DNA of 64,000 nucleotides from Methylomonas rapida (GCF_024360925.2 NZ_CP113517.1:3038001-3102000); one strand, 5' to 3'. Shown: positions 9,985-19,486, counted from the first letter of the stretch. Translations and numbers: made by a program. The notes: generated from the sequence alone by a model not told the origin.

Positions 9985-10490
9985 ACCGTTATTGCCCGTT
10001 CCCATTAGTCCTTTCCAGCTTGACATGGATGTTTGTCACCGGCTGCGCAACACAGTACGGCTGTCAAGGCATGCCGGACGAACCCAGCTGTCTGTCGACC
10101 ACGCAGGCTTACCAAGTCACCAATACGGCGATTGCGGAAGCGCCTCCGGAAAATAGCCAGAATTCGGAGTCAACCTCATCACCGGCAATCGTACCGCCGT
10201 TACAACAACCCGTACCCAAGATCGAAGATCCCACGCCGATTCGCACGCCATCGCAAGTCATGCGCATCTGGATCGCGCCTTGGGAAGATGCCGACGGCGA
10301 TTTGATGGTGTCCAACTACGTCTACACCGAACTCGAACCCCGGCGTTGGATGATCGGCAAGGCGGTGCCCACTTCGAGTACCTCATTGATCCCGCTGCAA
10401 GTCGAGCAACGTCCGCCGGAGAAATGGTCCAGCGTCGATACCCCTGAAGACGAGAGTCCAGTCAATCGATTGGGCAAACAATTGCCCTGA
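9981..10490 (+). CDS. traV: Type IV conjugative transfer lipoprotein TraV
   Basis: Outer-membrane lipoprotein of the transfer core (VirB7-like), 169 residues. Start set at ATG 9981, overlapping the dsbC stop. The lipobox is FVTGCAT, with the acylated Cys at about 19, followed by the TraV-typical cysteine motif YGCQGMPDEPSC. The middle is proline-rich and variable. The long frame from 9567 is only a shadow of dsbC. Confidence 0.88.
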   Translation: MNRYCPFPLVLSSLTWMFVTGCATQYGCQGMPDEPSCLSTTQAYQVTNTAIAEAPPENSQNSESTSSPAIVPPLQQPVPKIEDPTPIRTPSQVMRIWIAPWEDADGDLMVSNYVYTELEPRRWMIGKAVPTSSTSLIPLQVEQRPPEKWSSVDTPEDESPVNRLGKQLP

Positions 10491-10507
10491 ACCGTAACCA
10501 TTTTCAC

Positions 10508-10597
10508 CGCAGGTCCCACGCCCCCTGCGAGAGTGAGCGGGCAACCGCTTATACCTGCCGGACTGAACGTCCGAGATTCGACGGGCAACCGTCTTTT
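10508..10597 (+). promoter_or_regulatory. Row of four hairpins in the traA leader
   Basis: Between traV and traA: CGCAGG/CCTGCG (10508-10529), AGCGG-GCAA-CCGCT (10536-10549), CGGAC-TGAAC-GTCCG (10559-10573) and GACGG-GCAA-CCGTC (10580-10593) followed by TTTT. Two hairpins carry the same GNRA loop GCAA on different stems. They may protect or process the pilin mRNA; the last could also act as a weak terminator or attenuator. Confidence 0.5.
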
Positions 10598-10619
10598 AAC
10601 CTGAATGAGGATATTTTTG

Positions 10620-10919
10620 ATGAAAACATCCTATCGAAGCGGGGTCTTGCTGGCCCTGGCATCGTTATTTTTTATGCTAATGGCCAATGACGCCATGGCC
10701 GGTACCGGCGGTACCGAGTTCAACACCGTCTGGACCTTGCTGACCGGCTGGGTGGAAGGCTTGCTCGGCCGCATCATCGCTATCGTGTTCGTCATCGTCG
10801 GCCTGGTCGCCGGTGTCGTGCGCGGCAGCATCATGGGTTTTGTGCTGGGCATTGCCAGTGGTGTCGGCCTGTTTGCGGCGCCGACCATTATCACCAACAT
10901 CGTGACCGCCACGATTTAG
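10620..10919 (+). CDS. traA: TraA-like conjugative pilin precursor
   Basis: Pilin subunit, 99 residues. Start ATG 10620 follows GAGGATA at 10607-10613; an upstream ATG at 10605 lies in the ribosome site itself. The leader (SGVLLALASLFFMLMANDAMAG) has a cleavage site after AMA. The mature protein is short with two hydrophobic helices (LLGRIIAIVFVIVGLVAGVV and IMGFVLGIASGVGLFA), as in TraA of SXT-type systems. Confidence 0.88.
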   Translation: MKTSYRSGVLLALASLFFMLMANDAMAGTGGTEFNTVWTLLTGWVEGLLGRIIAIVFVIVGLVAGVVRGSIMGFVLGIASGVGLFAAPTIITNIVTATI

Positions 10920-10932
10920 GCCTGGAACAACG

Positions 10933-11190
10933 ATGACCGGTTCAAGTATTGATACCGAGAACGCGGCGGGCAACCGCCGCCCTTGTCCATCAGCGAAGGC
11001 CACGCGCAGCGTCAAGGTCCAAGCCGCCAATGGCCAGCCGATCAACCCCTGTCATCCGGCTAGAGCCCGGCAGTTGAAACGCAAAAAGCGTGCGGTTCGG
11101 GTTTGCCGGCATCCTTTCACGATTCGTTTACATCCGGAATGTCCAGCCGAAGCCTTGCAGCAACTTTATGAAGAGGATAAAGCACTATGA
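10933..11190 (+). CDS. Small basic protein between traA and traC
   Basis: 85 residues, strongly basic in the middle (ARQLKRKKRAVRV), with two cysteines. It overlaps the traC start by four bases (ATGA at 11187), which supports it being translated. In SXT/R391 the gene s054 and hotspot 2 occupy this position. I see no recognised domain. Its early codons lie on a GCAA-loop hairpin (10963-10980). Confidence 0.55.
   Translation: MTGSSIDTENAAGNRRPCPSAKATRSVKVQAANGQPINPCHPARARQLKRKKRAVRVCRHPFTIRLHPECPAEALQQLYEEDKAL
10963..10980 (+). promoter_or_regulatory. Third GCAA-tetraloop hairpin, downstream of traA
   Basis: GCGGCGG-GCAA-CCGCCGC, a perfect 7-bp stem with the same GNRA loop as the two hairpins in front of traA. 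It is inside the first codons of the small gene between traA and traC. It could stabilise the 3' end of a processed traA message or reduce read-through into traC. Confidence 0.45.
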
Positions 11191-13601
11191 CCACCGTGCA
11201 ACGCCCCCGTGCCGATCAGTTATTCACGGTACTGGCTTACGAAGTTGACCATCATCTGTTCTTGATGGCCGATAGCAGCATTGGTTTTGGCTTTCTGTGC
11301 CGACCGCTGACCGGCGCGGATGCCAGCGTGTCCGCGCGGGTCAACGTGTTGCTGAACCAGGACTGGCCGACGGACACGCTGTTGCAGGTGAGCCTTTGGA
11401 CCTCGCCGGACATCGAAGAGTCGCTGGCTATCATGCAAACGCGGCGCCTCAAGCAGCAAAAGTCGACCTATAAAACCATGACCCAGGCCAGCGTGGAATT
11501 CCTGCGGCGGGGTACGACCAAAGCCCCGGAAGCGATTTCAGGGGCACGCCTCCGGCGCAGTCACATTCTGGTGAGCGTCAAACTCCCCATGGCATCCCCC
11601 CGACCGAGCGAAACCGACATCCGCCGTGCCAGCGAATTACAAATGGCCACCCAACAATCACTGTCGACCATCGGCTTATATCCGGAGGTTTTGGGTGCCG
11701 ATCAGTATGTCCGTATCCTGAACACGATTCTCAACTGGCAGCCCGATGCCGGCTGGAAAGACCGTGTGGTCCCCGAGTGCGATCCCACCCAACTCATCCG
11801 CGACCAATTGCTGGATTACGACAACGCCTTACAGACCGACGAAAAAGGGATTTGGCTTGGCTCAAAACGCGTCAAGACGCTGTCCGCAAAACGCACACCC
11901 GATCATTTTTACTTTGGCAGCGCCAAAAGTTACTTGGGCGACATTCTCTCAGGCACGCGTGGCATTCGCCAGAATGCTTTGCTCAGTCTGACCCTGCATT
12001 ATCCCGATGCCGAATCAACCCGTACCCGGCAGGAAGGTGTGCGGCAATTCATTACCAACCAGGTCAATACACCAATCGCCCGGTTTTTGCCGGTGTTGGT
12101 GCAGCGTAAACACCATTTCGACGTGTTGTTCGATGCCTACCGTGACGGCGACCGGCCAATCAGGGCCTATTTCGGTGTGTTGCTGTTTTGCGACGAACAA
12201 GAAGAAGCGGCGGCGGTGTCCAATGCCCGAGTGTATTTTCGGGAGCTGGGTTTTCAGCTGTTGGAAGACAAGTATTTCTGCCTGCCGTTTTTCCTGAACT
12301 GTTTGCCGTTCGGGCCGGAGCGTTCGGCGATTGCCGACCTGAAACGCTACCGCACCCTGGCTACCCGGCATGCGATTCCGTTATTGCCGCTATTTGGTGA
12401 TTGGGCGGGCACCGGTACGCCGACCTTGAATTTCGTTTCCCGTAACGGCGAACACATGGCCGTATCGCTGTTCGATACCACCGGTAACTACAACCTCTGC
12501 ATTGCCGCCGAATCCGGCAAAGGCAAATCCTTTCTGACCAACGAGATCATCGTCAGTTACCTGACCGAAGGCGCGCAAATCTGGGCGATCGATGTTGGCC
12601 GCTCCTATGAAAACCTTTGCGAAGTTCTGGAAGGCGATTTCGTCAAGTTCACTCACGGTTCGGGGATTTGCATGAACCCGTTCGAGATCGTGCAGAACTT
12701 CGAGGAGGAAGCCGACATGCTGGCCGGCTTAGTCAGCCAGATGGCGGCGCCGACCGAGAAACTCACCGACTTTCAAACCGCCGGTCTCAAGCGGATATTG
12801 AAGCAACTGTGGACTGAAAAAGCCCAATCCATGTCGGTGGACGACATTGCAAAATGCCTGTGTACCGAAGCCGATCAGCGTTTGAAGGATGTCGGCGAGC
12901 AGTTGTTTCCATTCACCACCCGAGGCGAATACGGTCGCTACTTCAACGGTAAAAACAACGCCAAGTTCGCTCGCGACTTTACCGTATTGGAATTGGAGGA
13001 GCTAAAAGGACGTAAGCATCTGCAACAAGTCGTACTTTTGCAATTGATCTACCAGATCCAGCAGGAAATGTATCTGGGCGAACGCAACCGCCCGAAGATC
13101 GTCATCATCGACGAAGCCTGGGATTTGCTCACCGAAGGCGATGTCGCCAAGTTCATGGAACATGGCTACCGGCGCTTCCGGAAATACGGCGGTGCAGCGG
13201 TGACGATTACCCAGTCGGTGAACGACTTGTACCGCAATGCTGCAGGCCGGGCCATCGTCGAGAACTCGGCGAATATGTATTTGCTTGGCCAGAAAGCCGA
13301 AGTCATCGAAGGCATGAAGCAGGATCGGCGCTTGCCGTTGTCGGACGGCGGCTACGAACTCCTGAAAACCGTGCATACCTTGCCCGGCGCCTATTCCGAG
13401 ATTTTCTTCATCACCGAAATGGGCTCAGGGATTGGCCGCCTGATCGTCGATCCTTACAAACGCATTCTGTTCTCCACCAAACCCGAAGACGTCAACGCCT
13501 TGAAGCAGTTGCGCCGGCAAGGCTTGAGTCTGGGTGATGCCATTCAAAAACTCATCGACAGTCGCTGCAGCAAACCCAGGGAGAGCACTTATGGATCCTA
13601 A
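11187..13601 (+). CDS. traC: Type IV secretion ATPase TraC (VirB4-like)
   Basis: Cytoplasmic ATPase driving pilus assembly, 804 residues. The N-terminal TraC domain covers about 30-250. The VirB4 motor has Walker A ESGKGKS near 442-448 and Walker B KIVIIDEAWDLL near 636, followed by YRKYGGAAVTITQ-like motif III residues. Length and motif spacing are normal. The end overlaps the trbI start. Confidence 0.94.
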   Translation: MTTVQRPRADQLFTVLAYEVDHHLFLMADSSIGFGFLCRPLTGADASVSARVNVLLNQDWPTDTLLQVSLWTSPDIEESLAIMQTRRLKQQKSTYKTMTQASVEFLRRGTTKAPEAISGARLRRSHILVSVKLPMASPRPSETDIRRASELQMATQQSLSTIGLYPEVLGADQYVRILNTILNWQPDAGWKDRVVPECDPTQLIRDQLLDYDNALQTDEKGIWLGSKRVKTLSAKRTPDHFYFGSAKSYLGDILSGTRGIRQNALLSLTLHYPDAESTRTRQEGVRQFITNQVNTPIARFLPVLVQRKHHFDVLFDAYRDGDRPIRAYFGVLLFCDEQEEAAAVSNARVYFRELGFQLLEDKYFCLPFFLNCLPFGPERSAIADLKRYRTLATRHAIPLLPLFGDWAGTGTPTLNFVSRNGEHMAVSLFDTTGNYNLCIAAESGKGKSFLTNEIIVSYLTEGAQIWAIDVGRSYENLCEVLEGDFVKFTHGSGICMNPFEIVQNFEEEADMLAGLVSQMAAPTEKLTDFQTAGLKRILKQLWTEKAQSMSVDDIAKCLCTEADQRLKDVGEQLFPFTTRGEYGRYFNGKNNAKFARDFTVLELEELKGRKHLQQVVLLQLIYQIQQEMYLGERNRPKIVIIDEAWDLLTEGDVAKFMEHGYRRFRKYGGAAVTITQSVNDLYRNAAGRAIVENSANMYLLGQKAEVIEGMKQDRRLPLSDGGYELLKTVHTLPGAYSEIFFITEMGSGIGRLIVDPYKRILFSTKPEDVNALKQLRRQGLSLGDAIQKLIDSRCSKPRESTYGS

Positions 13602-13908
13602 ATCGCAATGGCTCAGCACCATTTTCATCGCAGCCTGTCTGGGCGGCATCGGCGGTTGGCTGACAGCACAACAGCAACTGCAGGAACCCTTGGTGCGCCT
13701 GAATCTGGTCACGCCGGTGTTCGTGCTCGATCGCGCCAAATTGATTCAATCGATACCGCCCAACGCCAACCAGGAACAAATGGCCAAGATCGTCGACGAC
13801 TGGCAGAGCCAGGCCAAGAAACTCAGTGATGCGGGCTATCTGGTGATCGATTCGACGGCGGTGGTGGCTGCACCGGAGGATGTTTATGTTCAACATCAAA
13901 CCCGGTAA
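13591..13908 (+). CDS. trbI: Type-F conjugative transfer protein TrbI
   Basis: 105 residues. Start at ATG 13591, preceded by GGGAGAG and overlapping the end of traC. One N-terminal membrane segment (TIFIAACLGGIGGWLTA), then a periplasmic domain with VTPVFVLDRAKLIQSI and a C-terminal VIDSTAVVAAPEDV, resembling TrbI of F-like systems. The gene order traC-trbI-traF(S26)-traW supports the call. Confidence 0.8.
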   Translation: MDPKSQWLSTIFIAACLGGIGGWLTAQQQLQEPLVRLNLVTPVFVLDRAKLIQSIPPNANQEQMAKIVDDWQSQAKKLSDAGYLVIDSTAVVAAPEDVYVQHQTR

Positions 13909-14476
13909 GGTTATGCAAACCAATCATTCGAAATACACACTTGCACGGACCTCCACTGCCAAGCAGAGACCCTATCAAACCCGTGCCGCATTGCTGCGGT
14001 TCATCGGGAAAGCCTTGCCGATATTATTGCTGGTATTAGCGGTGGAGCGCTATATCGGTCAACGCTTTCTAATCGGCGGCGATGACCAGGTCGATCGCTG
14101 TCTACCGGATAAATGGGTGTATCTGATCGATACCCACAACAAAGACATCTGGCGCGGCGATTTGATCGCGTTCCGCGCCGAGCGCATGGCACCCTTTTTT
14201 AAGGATGGGCAGATCATCGTCAAAATCGCCGCCGGCGTCACGGGCGACACTATACACGTCGACTCGCAGCACACCACGATTAACGGCGAACGGGTTATCG
14301 ATGGATTGCCACTCACGGAGAAACTGAACAAAGCCCCCTCCGCTTTCAAACGCCATGAAACCATTCCACCGGCCGCCTATTGGGTGACCGGGCAAACCGA
14401 CAAAAGCTTCGATTCGCGTTACTGGGGCTATGTCTACGATCATCAAGTGATTGGACGGGCCTATGCGTTGTTTTGA
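13886..14476 (+). CDS. traF: S26-like signal peptidase of the transfer operon (TrhF/TraF type)
   Basis: 196 residues. ATG 13886 is chosen because GGAGG lies 6 bases upstream; ATG 13913 is an alternative. One membrane anchor (ALPILLLVLAVERYIG) precedes an S26 fold with the Lys-box IIVKIAAGVTGDTI and the terminal YWVTGQTDKSFDSRYWG box. At the position expected for the catalytic Ser the sequence reads DRCLP, so Cys replaces the usual SxxP serine. It presumably matures the pilin or another transfer protein, or has lost catalysis. Confidence 0.82.
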   Translation: MFNIKPGKVMQTNHSKYTLARTSTAKQRPYQTRAALLRFIGKALPILLLVLAVERYIGQRFLIGGDDQVDRCLPDKWVYLIDTHNKDIWRGDLIAFRAERMAPFFKDGQIIVKIAAGVTGDTIHVDSQHTTINGERVIDGLPLTEKLNKAPSAFKRHETIPPAAYWVTGQTDKSFDSRYWGYVYDHQVIGRAYALF

Positions 14477-15662
14477 GCCACCTCAATTTCCTTGGCGGCA
14501 TTCGGCGCTCTGTTTGCTTTGCTGGTTCGTTGTGCAAGCGGTTCAAGCAGAAGAAGCTTGGCTGCAACGTTCTCAAGCCATTTTGCAGGCCTTGGAAGGA
14601 CAGCCTCGACCCGACTGGTTGACCGGTCAATCTGAACAGTTGGACGTGAAACGCCAGGCGCAGCAAGTCTTGGACGCCTCGCAGGCGATTCGAACGAATG
14701 TTCTATCGACGGGTTCGAAAAGTCACCTGCCGATAAATCCTTCGAGCAAACCACTCACGTTGTTGTTTGTCTCCTTCTCGCTGAGTGAGTCCGCGCTGAA
14801 AAGCATCTTCGAAGAGGCCTCAGGCCGAGACGATGTGTTGCTGGTGTTTCGCGGCCCCAAACCTGGTCAAAAACTACCGGCGTTGATGGCCGACCTCAAA
14901 CGCTTGTTGAAAGGCATCGAGCCGTTGCCCAACATCATTATCGATCCCACCCGTTTTCAACGTTGGTCGGTGTCATCGGTGCCGGATATCGTCGTCGAGC
15001 AGGACGGGAAAGCCCGTTTACACGCTCGCGGTGTCAGTAGTTTGCCCTGGCTGGACGAGCAGATCAAAGCCGGCAAGCAGGGTGATTTGGGCGCCTTGGG
15101 CGATGTTGGCGAAATTACCGAAATCGACTTGCTCGAAGAGATCAAACACCGGATGGCGGCCATCGACTGGAAACACAAGCAACAACAAGCCATCGCTCGA
15201 TTCTGGGCACAACAAAAATTTGAAGACTTACCCACGGCTCAGGCCGATCGTGATCGGACCGTCGATCTGACCATCACCGCCCCGCGCGATCTGACAGCGC
15301 CAAACGGTCAGATGATCGTCCGAGCCGGACAAACCGTCAATCCGTTGGCCAAGATGCCGTTTGGCTTATGCCTGATGGTGTTCGATGCCACGGTGCCGGC
15401 TCAAGTCGAGCTGATTCGGCATCAGTCCTGTCAGGACAAACAGGCCCGTGTGATGTATCTGGCCACGCAATTGTCGCGTGAAGCTGGGTGGGAGGATCTT
15501 AAAAACTTGGAAACGCTGTTGAAATCGCCTGTGTATCTGCTGACGCCGGATGTGCGCAGGCGTTTTCAATTACAGCAGGTACCGGCGATTGTCGAACAAG
15601 CCGGTAACTGTCTACTGGTTCGTGAGCGAAAACTGCCGGCCTCAACAGGAGAGCGGTCATGA
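14463..15662 (+). CDS. traW: TrbC-TraW fusion, pilus assembly protein
   Basis: 399 residues from ATG 14463, overlapping the traF stop. Signal peptide (ALCLLCWFVVQAVQAE). The first half holds a TrbC domain (LLFVSFSLSESALKSIFEEA, then SSVPDIVVEQDG); the second half is TraW (LTITAPRDLTAPNGQMIVRAG). In F these are separate genes; the fused form is typical of SXT- and IncA/C-type operons. The last codons overlap the traU start. Confidence 0.88.
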   Translation: MRCFEPPQFPWRHSALCLLCWFVVQAVQAEEAWLQRSQAILQALEGQPRPDWLTGQSEQLDVKRQAQQVLDASQAIRTNVLSTGSKSHLPINPSSKPLTLLFVSFSLSESALKSIFEEASGRDDVLLVFRGPKPGQKLPALMADLKRLLKGIEPLPNIIIDPTRFQRWSVSSVPDIVVEQDGKARLHARGVSSLPWLDEQIKAGKQGDLGALGDVGEITEIDLLEEIKHRMAAIDWKHKQQQAIARFWAQQKFEDLPTAQADRDRTVDLTITAPRDLTAPNGQMIVRAGQTVNPLAKMPFGLCLMVFDATVPAQVELIRHQSCQDKQARVMYLATQLSREAGWEDLKNLETLLKSPVYLLTPDVRRRFQLQQVPAIVEQAGNCLLVRERKLPASTGERS

Positions 15663-16690
15663 AGCAATGGCTGTTGCCTTGGGTGTTGGGAAGCTTGATA
15701 ACGCTGGCAACGCCGCTTGTTGCCGAAACCACGACGAATAGCATCGACCCGTTGTGCTCGGACGCCGAACTGTGGTCCGGCAAACTGATTACCGATATTT
15801 GCTGGAGCTGTCTGTTTCCGATTCATGCAGCCGGGGCGTCGCTGGGCGGTGGCAACGTACCAAGCATCGCCACCGATGAGAAGTTTTGCTTCTGCACCGA
15901 TCCGATGGGTATTCCGCAACTGGGCATGACCATGGGCCTATGGAATCCGGCTCGACTGGTCGAGATCGTCCGCAATCCCTGGTGCTCGCCGGCATTGGGC
16001 GGGCATAAGTTCAGTGCTTCGAATGTGCGTCTGATCGCCACTACCGGCAAAGCCGACTTTGATGCCAGCGAGATGTCATTTTTCAATTACCACTATTTCG
16101 CCTTTCCGCTGACCATTCTGCTGGATCTGTTTTGGGATGGCCGCTGTAACAGCGATGGCTACCGGGATTTTGACTTGCTGTATGTCTCGGAATTGGATCC
16201 GACCTGGAATAGCGACTTATTGGCGTTTTTTACCAGTCCGGAGACGGCCCTGTTTGCCAATCCCGTGGCCATTTCAGCGTGCGTCGCCGATGCCGCAGCG
16301 GCGGCCACCGGTAATCCGCTGGACGCCTTGTTCTGGTGTGCTGGCGCTTGGGGGCACATGTATCCGTTGTCCGGCATATCGCCGACCAGTTACGGTACCG
16401 ATCCGCGTATTACCAGCTTGTTAGCGACACGGGCGACGGCCTCCTTGCATCGGCGCGGGTTGGCTTGGAAAACCTCAGGCAACGATGCTTTATGCGGCGG
16501 CACTATCTATCCGTTTATCCCGAAATCGCAATACCGGCTATCGATGTTTTATCCGGTCGCTGAAACCCAGTCCAATCACGCCATTGGCGAAACGACCTTC
16601 AATTGGGGTGCCGGCCGCACTTATCCGGGGCCGGGTGAAGATCATCTCTACCTGCTGTGGCGTTGGCAAGACTGTTGTGTTGGCCTATAG
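15659..16690 (+). CDS. traU: Conjugative transfer protein TraU
   Basis: Periplasmic cysteine-rich protein for pilus assembly and DNA transfer, 343 residues, with a signal peptide (LGSLITLATPLVAET). Family-typical segments are ITDICWSCLFPIHAAG, FCFCTDPMGIPQLGMTMG and WRWQDCCVGL at the C-terminus. Multiple Cys pairs explain the DsbC in the operon. ATGA overlap with traW. Confidence 0.93.
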   Translation: MKQWLLPWVLGSLITLATPLVAETTTNSIDPLCSDAELWSGKLITDICWSCLFPIHAAGASLGGGNVPSIATDEKFCFCTDPMGIPQLGMTMGLWNPARLVEIVRNPWCSPALGGHKFSASNVRLIATTGKADFDASEMSFFNYHYFAFPLTILLDLFWDGRCNSDGYRDFDLLYVSELDPTWNSDLLAFFTSPETALFANPVAISACVADAAAAATGNPLDALFWCAGAWGHMYPLSGISPTSYGTDPRITSLLATRATASLHRRGLAWKTSGNDALCGGTIYPFIPKSQYRLSMFYPVAETQSNHAIGETTFNWGAGRTYPGPGEDHLYLLWRWQDCCVGL

Positions 16691-16692
16691 CG

Positions 16693-19470
16693 ATGCGTCA
16701 GATATTTGAACTCCAAGCACTGATCACACAAAGCCTTTCAGCGGTACTCTGCGTTACGCTGGCCTGGACCCCGTTTGGCGTCTCCTGGGCGGATGCGATT
16801 CAGGCGGCCGGGCGTGATGGCCAACAACTGGGTCAGCAAGTCCTAGACGGTTTTGCGTTTCCACTGGATACCGGCAACGGCACGCTGACCTTGAATCCAG
16901 AAACGGCTCAAGAAAGTACCATTTCGATCGGCACCCTGTTTCCGGACACCGATAGCGCCACGACCACACTCCAAGACTTTGCCAATCTCTACGGCAATAA
17001 CCCAGGCACCATTGCTGCTGGGTTGAACGCACAGACAGCCTTGAACGGTGAAACCAGCTTCACCGGCGAAGCCTATCGTACCCTGATGGACAACGCTCAC
17101 CAGTCACACCCGGACTTACAGGCTGACCCACTCTGGCAAGCCGGCGATCAAGTGTTCAGCAATTTCACCCCGTGGGCACAGTCTTTCGCGGACTGCACGA
17201 CCACGACGACCCAAACCGAAACTCAGCAGTCATTGCGCGTGCCGGATTATCAACTCTGCTTACGGCAACCGACGGTACCACAAAGCTGCACCGCCACTCA
17301 CCAAGTCGATGTACAGCCCTTGATCCGCTTCGTCAGTGGCGACGGTGGGTTTTCCAGTTGCGGTCCGGGCTGCATGGATTTGTATGTCGGCCGGGTCGGT
17401 GATGATTACTGGGAATCGGATTGCGGCTTGTTTACCTGGCAGGTCAAATACGAAGTCTTGCATCCGGAAGCCATCACTAGCGCCACCCTGGAGTACGTCA
17501 AATACGATGACCACACTCGGGTTTATTACGATAATCAATTGATCTATACAGGATCCAGCGGTTGGTTTGGGGATTGCGAGCTTTACACCAGTTGGAACGA
17601 ATATCCCAACACTAATGTGCTGTATGCCTTCAACAGTAGCGGCATCAAGGTGTTCAAGGAAGAAACCCGCGTTTCCGGACGCGGCGAAGGCTATTCGCGG
17701 ATTCGGCTGCGCTATGACCTGTCGAAACTGATCACCCAGGACGAATGGAGCTGGAGCGGGCCGAATTGCCAAAACTTGGCCAACGCAATTACCGATGGCA
17801 TTTGCCAGGCCGGCAGCCAATTGAGTTGCTCGAACGATCCCGCCAATGCCTCGGACTGTTACGTCGATCCCACGTCGCAAGTGATGGTCTGCGGTTCCGA
17901 TTTGGCCCAAGCGCCGGTGGCCAGCTCAAGTGGAATAAGCAATACCTGTATGAGTATCCAGGCGGCTGGAAACTGCGACCTGAATCAGTACGGTCAATGT
18001 TGGACCGATACCGCCGGCACCCACTGTTTAGAACCGCCGGCGAACGGGATACCCAACAAGAGTTGTGCGTCGTTGGAAACCCAAGGCTGCTCGTTTATCA
18101 AAAGCCAATGTACCAGTGTACTCGCCTCAGGCACCTGTTGGGACAGTGTCGATACCTACGACTGCGGGCAAACGGTGGGCATTCCCGAGATTCAAAGCCA
18201 TACCCAACAGCAGTGTGCCGGGCCGATTCGCTGCATGGGCGAAGACTGTATCAGCGTGAATCGGACGCAGAGCCAGGATTTCAGCAAGGCGGTAGCCTTA
18301 CTCAACAGCGCCCAGCAAATGGCCATGGATCTGCATTGCGACTACGCCAACGCCGATCTTCAGCAAAAGGATCCGACAACTTGCCAGGTGTTCCAAGGAA
18401 AACCCGCCAGTTGCAAGATGGTCGGCGGCGCGCTCAGCTTGGTGGATTGCTGTGAAACGCCGGCTGGGGCGATGGGACTGGGACGCTATATCGATTTACT
18501 GTTGGCGACCAGTCAGATGGATAGCGCCGTCATGACCATGGACAGCACCTCCATCGTCCGTGGCGCCTGGGAAACCATGCGTACCCCGTTCACGCTGGCC
18601 GGCGATGCCTGGAACAGTTTTCAGGTGGATTTTGCCTCGACGGTGAACGACTTGGTCGGTACCGACATGCTCAGTACCAGCGATATTGCTTCACAAGGTT
18701 TACTGGATTCGCTGAAAGGCGAATTAATGAAGTCGGTAGCGGAATGGATCGGCCAGACCTTTGGCGAAGCCGCCGGCAATGCCTTGTTCAGTGCCGGCGG
18801 CCAGGCGGCCTTCGACTCGGCGGGCAACTTGACCCCAGCTGCACAATCGGGCGGCGTTGAGCTGGGTGGTGGTGCCGCGGTCGCGGGCGAACTGCTCAGC
18901 ACCTTGATGACGGCGTATACCGTGGTGATGATCATCATCATGATTATCCAGATCGTCTATTCCTGCGAGGAACCGGAATACGAACTCGCCGCCAAGAAAC
19001 AGATCAAAGTCTGCACGGACCTCGGCACCTATTGCGAGAGCAAGGTGGCAGGGGTGTGTTGGGTGCGCAAGGAAAGTTACTGTTGCTACAATTCGCCGCT
19101 AGCGCGCATCCTCAATGAACAAATCAAACCGCAGTTGGGCATGGATTTCGGTACACCGGAAAGTCCAAGCTGTACCGGCATAAAAGTCGCGGATCTGGAC
19201 CGTGTGGACTGGACACAAGTGAATCTCGACGAATGGTTGGCAATTCTGGCGCAGACCGGGCATTTGCCGACCGCTGCCAATGCAGCATCCATGCTCAATC
19301 TAGATCAACTCACCGGCACAGGTAGCCGACTCAATCCGCAAAAATACGGCGCCACCTCCAGCAGCCGGCAAGACACCTTAACCCGCACTCAAGGCCGGAT
19401 GACCGATCTGGACGTGCCTACGGTCAAACGGCAGTCGGAATTGGAAGGCTGGGGCATGGGGCCGCAATAG
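16693..19470 (+). CDS. traN: Mating-pair stabilisation protein TraN
   Basis: Large outer-membrane adhesin for mating-pair stabilisation, 925 residues. Start ATG 16693 lies two bases after the traU stop; an earlier frame start at 16657 would be inside traU. Signal peptide near LAWTPFGVSWADA. A cysteine-rich middle region (about 350-560, many CxxxC spacings) and a C-terminal TraN domain (VCWVRKESYCCYNSPLARIL) follow. It closes the operon and ends in a hairpin. Confidence 0.92.
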   Translation: MRQIFELQALITQSLSAVLCVTLAWTPFGVSWADAIQAAGRDGQQLGQQVLDGFAFPLDTGNGTLTLNPETAQESTISIGTLFPDTDSATTTLQDFANLYGNNPGTIAAGLNAQTALNGETSFTGEAYRTLMDNAHQSHPDLQADPLWQAGDQVFSNFTPWAQSFADCTTTTTQTETQQSLRVPDYQLCLRQPTVPQSCTATHQVDVQPLIRFVSGDGGFSSCGPGCMDLYVGRVGDDYWESDCGLFTWQVKYEVLHPEAITSATLEYVKYDDHTRVYYDNQLIYTGSSGWFGDCELYTSWNEYPNTNVLYAFNSSGIKVFKEETRVSGRGEGYSRIRLRYDLSKLITQDEWSWSGPNCQNLANAITDGICQAGSQLSCSNDPANASDCYVDPTSQVMVCGSDLAQAPVASSSGISNTCMSIQAAGNCDLNQYGQCWTDTAGTHCLEPPANGIPNKSCASLETQGCSFIKSQCTSVLASGTCWDSVDTYDCGQTVGIPEIQSHTQQQCAGPIRCMGEDCISVNRTQSQDFSKAVALLNSAQQMAMDLHCDYANADLQQKDPTTCQVFQGKPASCKMVGGALSLVDCCETPAGAMGLGRYIDLLLATSQMDSAVMTMDSTSIVRGAWETMRTPFTLAGDAWNSFQVDFASTVNDLVGTDMLSTSDIASQGLLDSLKGELMKSVAEWIGQTFGEAAGNALFSAGGQAAFDSAGNLTPAAQSGGVELGGGAAVAGELLSTLMTAYTVVMIIIMIIQIVYSCEEPEYELAAKKQIKVCTDLGTYCESKVAGVCWVRKESYCCYNSPLARILNEQIKPQLGMDFGTPESPSCTGIKVADLDRVDWTQVNLDEWLAILAQTGHLPTAANAASMLNLDQLTGTGSRLNPQKYGATSSSRQDTLTRTQGRMTDLDVPTVKRQSELEGWGMGPQ

Positions 19471-19484
19471 ACTTGCGGCTAACC
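19461..19484. terminator. Hairpin at the traN/HU boundary
   Basis: GCCGCAA (19461-19467), loop TAGAC, TTGCGGC (19473-19479). The traN stop codon TAG lies in the loop. It separates the plus-strand transfer operon from the convergent HU gene. The T-tract is weak, so factor-independent termination is only probable. Confidence 0.5.
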
Positions 19485-19486
19485 CT

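Noticed and set aside
9567..10490. A 307-residue frame overlapping dsbC and traV
   Set aside because: Only its last 169 codons (from ATG 9981) make sense as TraV; the first part is the wrong frame of dsbC.
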